Shown here: positions 58,836 through 64,000 of the stretch, piece by piece
Position numbering within the stretch: the first letter of the stretch is position 1
Layout of the letters: each line of letters opens with the position of its first letter
Assembly: GCF_900091625.1 (NCBI RefSeq)
Contig: NZ_FMIC01000002.1
Coordinates: forward strand, 2,108,001 to 2,172,000
Reading direction: 5' to 3'
Length of the DNA stretch: 64,000 nt
DNA from: Micromonospora peucetia
GTDB lineage: Bacteria > Actinomycetota > Actinomycetes > Mycobacteriales > Micromonosporaceae
Notes under the pieces: model-generated
Seen by the model: the letters and a program-made list of their open reading frames with translations, nothing else
Databases searched by the model: none
Told to the model about the DNA's origin: nothing
Program-made: the position numbers and the translations under genes

Positions 58836-59438
58836 ATGACCGAAGCACACTCCACTGGACAGAACGACGAGCCGGGCCAGGAAGGCACCGGTCACTCCGG
58901 AACGGTGGTGGTGGTCGGCCCGGACGGGCGGCCCGTCGGCACCGTGCAGACCGACGAGGCCCACGCCGAGGACCCGACCCGACTGGTCGAGCAACCGGCC
59001 AAGGTGATGCGGATCGGCAGCATGATCAAACAGCTGCTGGAGGAGGTCAAGGCGGCCCCGCTCGACGACGCCAGCCGGCACCGGATGCGGGAGATCCACG
59101 AGCGGTCGATCGTCGAGCTGAAGGACGGGCTCGCCCCCGAGCTGCGCGAGGAACTGGAACGGATCTCGCTGCCCTTCACCGAGGAGAAGGCACCCAGCGA
59201 GGGCGAGCTGCGCATCGCGCACGCCCAGCTCGTCGGCTGGCTGGAGGGCCTGTTCCACGGCATCCAGGCGGCTCTGGTCGCCCAGCAGATGGCCGCCCGG
59301 GTGCAGCTGGAGCAGATGCGCTCCGGCCGGCAGGCGCTGCCCAGCGGACCCGGTGGTCCCGGCGGCATGCTGCCGGGCATGCCGGGGATGGGCCAGCCGC
59401 CGGGCGGCGAGGGGCACAGCACCGGCCAGTACCTCTGA
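58836..59438 (+). CDS. bpa: ring-shaped proteasome activator Bpa (PafE)
   Basis: 200 residues. DUF2587 family: LVEQPAKVMRIGSMIKQLLEEV, DASRHRMREIHERSIVELKD, LREELERISLPF, LRIAHAQLVGWLEGLFHGIQ. It forms a dodecameric ring that opens the 20S proteasome for ATP-independent degradation of unfolded proteins. The C-terminal GQYL is the motif that docks into the proteasome alpha-ring. ATG 58836 is chosen over ATG 58827: a TAAAGAT box ends seven bases before it, a leaderless arrangement. A Gly/Pro/Met-rich linker precedes the tail. Confidence 0.95.
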   Translation: MTEAHSTGQNDEPGQEGTGHSGTVVVVGPDGRPVGTVQTDEAHAEDPTRLVEQPAKVMRIGSMIKQLLEEVKAAPLDDASRHRMREIHERSIVELKDGLAPELREELERISLPFTEEKAPSEGELRIAHAQLVGWLEGLFHGIQAALVAQQMAARVQLEQMRSGRQALPSGPGGPGGMLPGMPGMGQPPGGEGHSTGQYL

Positions 59439-59442
59439 CCGC

Positions 59443-59471
59443 GCGGCCGGCCGGGGACGCCGGCCGGCCGC
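59443..59471. terminator. hairpin terminator between bpa and the HAD genes
   Basis: gcggccggccgg / ccggccggccgc stem of 12 bases around ggacg, ending directly at the stop of the convergent HAD gene. Confidence 0.8.
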
Positions 59472-60284
59472 TCACCCCATCCCGAAGATCTTCTCCAGGT
59501 ACGTCGCCACGCCGTCCGCCGAGTTCGCCGCCGTGACCTCGTCGGCGATCGCCAGGACGGCGTGGTGCGCGTTCGCCACCGCCACCCCGCGCCCGGCCCA
59601 GGTCAGCATCGGCACGTCGTTGGGCATGTCGCCGAAGGCGAGCACGTCCCGGGAGTCGATGCCGAGCCGTGCGCAGTACCACGCCAGCCCGGCCGCCTTG
59701 GTCACGCCGGCGGCGGAGATCTCCACCAGCCCCGAGTACGACGAGTGGGTCGCCTCCGCCAGTCCCTCCAGGACCGCGGCGACCAGCGCGACGAACGCGT
59801 CCGGATCGTGTTCGGCCGACCGGGCCAGCAGCTTCACCGCCGGTGCGGCCAGCAGCTCCTCGGGGGTCTCGACCGCCCGGATCGCGTCGTGGTCGGCGTC
59901 CCAGCGCAGTGGGTAGTGCGTCTCGTGCCGCATCTGCCGACTGTCGACGATCTCCACCGCGAAGCTGACCTCGGGCACCTCGGCGCGCAGCCGCCGGGCC
60001 ACCTCGGCGAGCAGTTGCGGCGCGAGCGGGTCCGCCCGCAGCACCTCGTCGGCGACCGGGTCGTAGACCACCGCGCCGTTGGCGCAGATCGCCGGCAGCG
60101 GCTCGGCGAGTTCCTCGTACACCATCTTCAGCCAGCGGACGGGACGGCCGGTGACCAGCACGACCGGCGTGCCCCGCGCGGACAGCCGGGCCAGCACCTC
60201 GGCCGTGTGCGGGCTGAGCGTGCGGTCGTCCCGGAGCAGGGTGCCGTCGATGTCGGTGGCGATCAGCCGTGGTTCCTCTCCCAT
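59472..60284 (-). CDS. HAD-superfamily (Cof-type) phosphatase, copy 1
   Basis: 270 residues. Motif I LIATDIDGTLL, motif II VVLVTGRPV, motif III Lys (TKAAGLAWYC) and motif IV FGDMPNDVPML. Cof-type HADs dephosphorylate sugar phosphates, FMN-like or pyridoxal phosphate substrates; this one's substrate is unknown. ATG 60284 overlaps the stop of the upstream paralogue by one base (TGATG), so the two are coupled. Confidence 0.92.
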   Translation of the reverse strand: MGEEPRLIATDIDGTLLRDDRTLSPHTAEVLARLSARGTPVVLVTGRPVRWLKMVYEELAEPLPAICANGAVVYDPVADEVLRADPLAPQLLAEVARRLRAEVPEVSFAVEIVDSRQMRHETHYPLRWDADHDAIRAVETPEELLAAPAVKLLARSAEHDPDAFVALVAAVLEGLAEATHSSYSGLVEISAAGVTKAAGLAWYCARLGIDSRDVLAFGDMPNDVPMLTWAGRGVAVANAHHAVLAIADEVTAANSADGVATYLEKIFGMG

Positions 60285-61105
60285 CAGCGGGACAGTAGCC
60301 GATCGAGGTACACCGCCACCCCGTCGTCGTCGTTGCGCAGGGTCACCTCGTCAGCGAGGGAGCGGACCGTCGGGTGGGCGTTGGAGACCGCGACCCGGGC
60401 CCAGCCGGCCCACTCGAACATCGGCAGGTCGTTGGGCATGTCGCCGAAGACCAGCACCTCGGCCGGGTCGACGCCGAGGCGCTGCGCCACCACGGTCAGC
60501 CCGGTGGACTTGTCCACCCCCGGCGGACAGATCTCGACGAAGCCCAGCCCGGCCTGGGTGAGCGTGGCGACCTCCGGCGGGACGACCTGCCGGGCGACCG
60601 CGAGCAACTCGTCGACGTGGTGGTCGGCCGTCCGGACGAACGCCTTGATCACATCGCAGGAGAGGCAGTCGGCGCGGCTGCGCGTCTCGAACGCGTCCTG
60701 GTAGGGCCAGCTCGGGTGGTAGTCGCCCCAGAGCGGCGCGTCGTGCTCGTCCGACGCCTCGACCATCACGGTCAGCGGCCCGACGGCCGCCTCCAGGTCG
60801 GCCAGCAGCGCGGCCAGCACCTCGGCGGAGAGACGCTCGTCGCGCAGCACCACCGGCCCGGCCGGGTCGCTCTGGTCGACCACCCGGCCGCCGCCGGCCA
60901 TCACCAGGAAGTCCGCGGCGCGGATGTCGTTGCGGGTCAGCTCGGCCAGCCGGGGCCCGCGACCGGTCGCGCCGACCACCGGGATACCGGCGGCCCGGAC
61001 CCGGTCGAGCACCCCGTGGGTGTACGCGGAGACGGTCTCGTCGCTGCGGACGAGCGTCCCGTCGAGATCCGTGGCGATCAGTTTGGGCAGGCCCGGGCGG
61101 GTCAT
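60284..61105 (-). CDS. HAD-superfamily (Cof-type) phosphatase, copy 2
   Basis: 273 residues with LIATDLDGTLVRSDE, GATGRGPRLAEL, the Lys region VDKSTGLTVVAQ and FGDMPNDLPMFEWAG. Clearly paralogous to the downstream gene; the cap domains (about 85-190) have diverged, implying different substrates. ATG 61105 follows gaaggagg. Confidence 0.92.
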   Translation of the reverse strand: MTRPGLPKLIATDLDGTLVRSDETVSAYTHGVLDRVRAAGIPVVGATGRGPRLAELTRNDIRAADFLVMAGGGRVVDQSDPAGPVVLRDERLSAEVLAALLADLEAAVGPLTVMVEASDEHDAPLWGDYHPSWPYQDAFETRSRADCLSCDVIKAFVRTADHHVDELLAVARQVVPPEVATLTQAGLGFVEICPPGVDKSTGLTVVAQRLGVDPAEVLVFGDMPNDLPMFEWAGWARVAVSNAHPTVRSLADEVTLRNDDDGVAVYLDRLLSR

Positions 61106-61299
61106 CGTTCCTCCTTCGCCCGCCGCCGTCGCAGCCAGCCGTCTCGGTCCTCGGTGCCTCGGCCCTCGGGGACGGCGGGCAGCAAACGTACCTCGCGGGA
61201 CGGGCCCCGACCACGGCGTTCCGGCGAATGCCTCGCCAACTGACGACGACCCGCCGGTGTCCCGTCCAGGGCCTCGCCCACGGGCCGTACGGTGGGCAG

Positions 61300-61821
61300 G
61301 TGGGAGAGCGGACCTGGCCGGTGGCGGAGATCATCAGCACTGAGCGGCTGCTGTTGGAGCCCCTCCGTGTCGACCACGCCGAGGAACTCGCCCCCCTCCT
61401 GGACGACCCGGCCCTGCACGAGTACATCGGGGGCGGCCCGGCCACCCCCGAGCAACTCCGGGAGCGTTACCGCCGGCAGACGGCCGGGCGGTCGCCGGAC
61501 GGCCGGGAGGGCTGGCTCAACTGGGTCGTCCGGCACCGGGACACCGGCGACGCGGTCGGCACCGTGCAGGCCACGGTGCGGCTCGACGGTGACCGGCCGG
61601 TCACCGAGTTGGCCTGGGTCGTCCTGGTGCCGCACCAGGGCCGCGGCTATGCCGGCGAGGCCGCCGTCGGCCTGGTCGGCTGGCTGGCGGAGCACGGCAT
61701 CGGGGCGCTGGTCGCGCACGTGCACCCCGACCACCGGGCCTCCGCCCGGGTGGCCGAGCGACTCGGCCTGCGGGCCACCGACGAGCGGATCGACGGCGAG
61801 GTCCGCTGGGTGGCCCCCTGA
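61300..61821 (+). CDS. RimJ/RimL-type GNAT N-acetyltransferase
   Basis: 173 residues. ISTERLLLEPLRVDHAEELAPLLDDPALHEYIGG and LAWVVLVPHQGRGYAGEAAVGLVGWL (acetyl-CoA loop QGRGYA) are typical of the RimJ/RimL group, with HPDHRASARVAERLGLRATDE at the end. The substrate is an N-terminal amine or a small molecule, undetermined. GTG 61300 is leaderless, TACGGT six bases before; GTG 61321 is the alternative. Confidence 0.88.
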   Translation: MGERTWPVAEIISTERLLLEPLRVDHAEELAPLLDDPALHEYIGGGPATPEQLRERYRRQTAGRSPDGREGWLNWVVRHRDTGDAVGTVQATVRLDGDRPVTELAWVVLVPHQGRGYAGEAAVGLVGWLAEHGIGALVAHVHPDHRASARVAERLGLRATDERIDGEVRWVAP

Positions 61822-61885
61822 GGGTGCGGGGCGGCCCGGCAGCCGTGCCCGAGCGGGGCGGCGGTCACCGACCTGGGGGCCCGGG

Positions 61886-62620
61886 TCAGTCCCGGGGTTC
61901 GGGGCGGGCGAAGGGGATGGCCGGCCCGACCGTGAGGTCGGCCGGCGCGGGCAGCCCGTCGTCCACCACGTCCCGGGCCCTGCGGCTGCGGCGGCGCTGG
62001 CCGACCGGCTCCGCCTCGTCCCCGTCGTCCGTCTCCTCGGGGACCGGGACCGCCCTGGCCGGGGCCAGCTTCAGCGCCGTTGCGAAGAGGACGCAGGCCA
62101 GGAAGGCCATCACCAGGCCCCGGCCGTACTCGACCCGGAACCCGTCGTCCGTCGAGTAGAAGAAGACCCGCTGGCCGGCCTCGTCGAGCGAGGCGGCGGT
62201 CGCGACCAGCAGCCCCAGCAGCGCCCCGGCCAGGGCCAGCCCGACGAGCCGGGCGTTCGGGCGTACCGAGAGGGTGCCGCGCAGGGCGAGCACCACCGCA
62301 CAGACCAGGGCGAACAGCCCGGCCAGGTAGCCGACCCCGAACCCACCGACGTCGGACACCCCGCCCGGCACCCGCAGCGGCGTGTTGCCCTGAGGGCCGG
62401 CGTTGGGGAGGATCATCACCTGCCACTCGCCCAGCATCGAGGCGAGGGCGGCCACCGCGCCGAGTGCCGCGAGCAGCACCGGGAGCCGGCGGTCCCGGCC
62501 CAGGCCGGAGAGCGTACGCCCGATCCGGCCCGGCCCGTCCGACTCCGTCCCGCCCCACTCCAGGACGGCCGCACCGTCGGACCGGTGTTCCTGTCGGGGA
62601 ATGGGGGATTCCTGGGACAT
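61886..62620 (-). CDS. four-helix membrane protein, unknown function
   Basis: 244 residues. Disordered first 45 residues, then four membrane segments (VLLAALGAVAALASMLG, GVGYLAGLFALVCAVVLAL, LVGLALAGALLGLLVATAA, LVMAFLACVLFATALKL) and a basic, disordered C-terminus. The loop EAGQRVFFYSTDDGFRVEYGRG is the most distinctive part. No family recognised. ATG 62620. Confidence 0.7.
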   Translation of the reverse strand: MSQESPIPRQEHRSDGAAVLEWGGTESDGPGRIGRTLSGLGRDRRLPVLLAALGAVAALASMLGEWQVMILPNAGPQGNTPLRVPGGVSDVGGFGVGYLAGLFALVCAVVLALRGTLSVRPNARLVGLALAGALLGLLVATAASLDEAGQRVFFYSTDDGFRVEYGRGLVMAFLACVLFATALKLAPARAVPVPEETDDGDEAEPVGQRRRSRRARDVVDDGLPAPADLTVGPAIPFARPEPRD

Positions 62621-62733
62621 CGGCCACCCTTCCGCATTCGCCGGGCCTGGCTCGAATCATGACACAGTACGCACCCGACGACGCGGAGCGTGAACGGTCG
62701 CAGACCTGTGCCTGTTGGGCTAGCGTCGGGTGC

Positions 62734-63165
62734 ATGCCTATCCGTACCGCTTCCGCACAGTGGCAGGGCAACCTCACTGAGGGCGCCGGCACCATCCGCA
62801 CCGGTAAGGGCGGACTGGAAGGGAACTACTCCTTCAAGTCCCGTTTCGAAGAGGGCGAGGGCACCAACCCCGAGGAGTTGATCGGCGCGGCCCACGCCGG
62901 CTGCTTCTCGATGGCGTTCTCCAAGGCGCTCGCCGAGGCCGGCTCGCCGCCCACCTCCGTGGAGACCACCGCCAAGGTCCACCTCGACAAGACCGACGCC
63001 GGAATGGCGGTGACCCGGATCGAGCTGGAGACCGTCGGCCAGGTGCCCGGCATCGACGAGGCGCAGTTCACCAAGCTCGCGGAGACCGCCAAGGAGAACT
63101 GCCCGATCTCCCGCCTGCTCGCCCCCGGCGCCCAGATCAGCCTGACCGCCCGGCTCGTTTCCTGA
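62734..63165 (+). CDS. osmC: OsmC-family peroxiredoxin
   Basis: 143 residues. Reduces organic hydroperoxides with two Cys: the peroxidatic one in AAHAGCFSMAFSKAL and the second in KENCPISRLL, with the conserved Arg/Glu region FEEGEGTNPEELI. ATG 62734 is leaderless, TAGCGT (62721-62726) seven bases before. It ends at a hairpin. Confidence 0.94.
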   Translation: MPIRTASAQWQGNLTEGAGTIRTGKGGLEGNYSFKSRFEEGEGTNPEELIGAAHAGCFSMAFSKALAEAGSPPTSVETTAKVHLDKTDAGMAVTRIELETVGQVPGIDEAQFTKLAETAKENCPISRLLAPGAQISLTARLVS

Positions 63166-63205
63166 CGGCCTGCCCCGCCTGCTGACCGTCCCGGCGTCGG
63201 CGTCG

Positions 63206-63237
63206 ACCGCCACGGGGAGCGTGCTTCCCGTGGCGGT
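63206..63237 (+). terminator. hairpin terminator after osmC
   Basis: accgccacggg / cccgtggcggt stem of 11 bases with a ten-base loop, 40 bases after the osmC stop. Confidence 0.8.
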
Positions 63238-63242
63238 CCGCA

Positions 63243-63320
63243 CCCTGACCGGCGTGGGTGGTCCGCCGGCCCTGACCGGCGTGGGTGGTCCGCCGGCCCC
63301 GACCGGCGCGGGCGGGCCGC
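63243..63320 (+). repeat. 27-base tandem repeat, two exact copies and one diverged
   Basis: Units 63243-63269 and 63270-63296 are identical (start ccctgaccggcgtggg); a third, 63297-63320, has several changes. Lies immediately before the zincin gene's promoter. Confidence 0.8.
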
Positions 63321-63342
63321 GACGTCGGGCAGAATGGGCCGG

Positions 63343-63693
63343 GTGCCGGTGGAGATGAGTCGCGAGCGCTTCGAGGAGCTGGTCGGCGACGCGCTCGACG
63401 AGGTGCCCGAGGAACTCCTCGCCCTGATGAGCAACGTCGTGATCCTGGTGGAGGACGACCCGCCGCCCGGCGAGGACCTGCTCGGCCTCTACGAGGGACA
63501 CGCCCTCACCGAACGAGGCTGGGACTACGCCGGCGTGTTGCCGGACCGCATCCTGATCTATCGCAACCCCATCCTGGGCATCTGCGACAACGACGAGGAC
63601 GTCGTCGACGAGGTCGCGGTGACCGTGGTGCACGAGATCGCCCACCACTTCGGCATCGACGACGCCCGCCTGCACGAGCTGGGCTGGGGCTGA
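63343..63693 (+). CDS. zincin-like metallopeptidase family protein
   Basis: 116 residues. The HExxH motif VVHEIAHHFGIDDARLHELGWG supplies the zinc ligands, including the downstream Asp/Glu; RFEELVGDALDEVPEELL and RILIYRNPILGICDND are the remaining signatures of the short Metallopep/DUF1025 zincins. The substrate is unknown. GTG 63343 is chosen because CAGAAT ends seven bases before it; ATG 63334 and ATG 63355 are alternatives. Confidence 0.88.
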   Translation: MPVEMSRERFEELVGDALDEVPEELLALMSNVVILVEDDPPPGEDLLGLYEGHALTERGWDYAGVLPDRILIYRNPILGICDNDEDVVDEVAVTVVHEIAHHFGIDDARLHELGWG

Positions 63694-63775
63694 GCGGGCC
63701 GGTCGGCCGGTGTCCGGCGGTTGCCACGTTCGCATACCGTCGCGTTGAGGCATCACGAACCCAGGAGGCACTTCC

Positions 63776-64000
63776 ATGCGCAGCGAGCTGTTCTCGGCGG
63801 AGAACCTTGAGAAGGAGTCCGCGCAGCCCGGCATGCGGCTGCAGAACTCCAAGATGTTGAAGATCGAACTCAACGGCGAGGCGATGGCCCGGGTCGGGTC
63901 GATGGTCGCCTACCAGGGGCAGGTGCAGTTCCAGGCGCTCGGCTCCGGCGGGCTCGGCAAGTTCCTGAAGCAGAAGCTGACCGGCGAGGGCGTACCGCTG
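63776..64000 (+). CDS. AIM24-family protein (cut by the window edge)
   Basis: 75 residues visible, ATG 63776 after caggagg (63762-63768). RLQNSKMLKIELNGEAMARVGSMVAYQGQVQFQ is the N-terminal signature of AIM24/TIGR00266 proteins, beta-rich proteins of unknown function that often occur in tandem in actinobacteria. The gene continues beyond 64000. Confidence 0.88.
   Translation, partial: MRSELFSAENLEKESAQPGMRLQNSKMLKIELNGEAMARVGSMVAYQGQVQFQALGSGGLGKFLKQKLTGEGVPL

Noticed and set aside
63243..63320. CRISPR-like repeat or attachment site
   Set aside because: Only two exact tandem copies without spacers; no integrase gene and no tRNA gene nearby.
1..64000. tRNA, tmRNA or rRNA genes
   Set aside because: I looked for cloverleaf-like and GGTTCGAATCC-like T-arm sequences and conserved rRNA stretches and saw none; a covariance search would settle this.

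Overview
The window is about 73% G+C and reads as a chromosomal segment of a filamentous actinobacterium, most likely Micromonosporaceae (Micromonospora or a close relative). I infer this from the rpsF-ssb-rpsR-rplI-dnaB replication/ribosome cluster, a proteasome activator ending in GQYL, an eukaryote-like IleRS behind an actinobacterial T-box, XRE/DUF397 and SARP regulators, many leaderless GTG/ATG starts, and short palindromic repeats of a type I recall from this family. No rRNA or tRNA genes, no CRISPR array and no complete insertion sequence or prophage were seen.

Layout. 1-2.4 kb: decayed material (a broken secreted-protein gene, a small membrane protein, a SARP regulator broken by a palindromic element). 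2.4-5.6 kb: a GT-C-like membrane protein overlapping an endonuclease IV gene. 6.2-12.4 kb: rpsF, ssb, a zinc-ligand-free rpsR, rplI, a membrane protein and dnaB carrying a 426-aa intein; DnaA boxes lie in front of dnaB. 12.5-17.7 kb: a truncated methyltransferase, zinc-ribbon protein, phosphoribosyltransferase, polytopic membrane protein and a GGDEF-EAL protein. 18.1-21.5 kb: T-box and ileS. 21.5-24.3 kb: moaC-mog and moeA-moaE. 24.3-32.3 kb: GT87-like enzyme, DoxX, GNAT, AAA ATPase, two paralogous LppU-type proteins, a DMT exporter and a frameshifted prepilin peptidase. 32.6-39.4 kb: PHP-UvrD fusion, metallophosphoesterase, then a ketosamine kinase-moaA-moaD operon. 39.5-47.3 kb: accessory-looking stretch with DUF4192, a two-gene AAA15 ATPase/RloB TOPRIM pair, hydrolase, reductase, a remnant hydrolase, a methyltransferase, an XRE/DUF397 pair and a divergent three-gene operon of small proteins. 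47.4-64 kb: GAP-family protein, fdhD, an orphan regulator, mobA, a beta-propeller protein, an Lrp/DDAH pair, a lipoprotein, Bpa, two HAD phosphatases, OsmC, a zincin and the start of an AIM24 gene.

How genes work together. Molybdenum cofactor synthesis is spread over five places: moaC-mog, moeA-moaE, moaA-moaD, fdhD and mobA, implying a molybdoenzyme (perhaps formate dehydrogenase) elsewhere. The rpsF operon couples ribosomal proteins to replication (SSB, DnaB). Signs of gene decay and mobility are frequent: five broken genes, two palindromic elements, an intein, and a low-G+C patch over the DnaB P-loop. The best candidate for a little-described system is the ATPase/RloB pair at 40.6-42.6 kb, which resembles the architecture of TOPRIM-effector defence systems; second is the small-protein operon divergent from the XRE/DUF397 pair.
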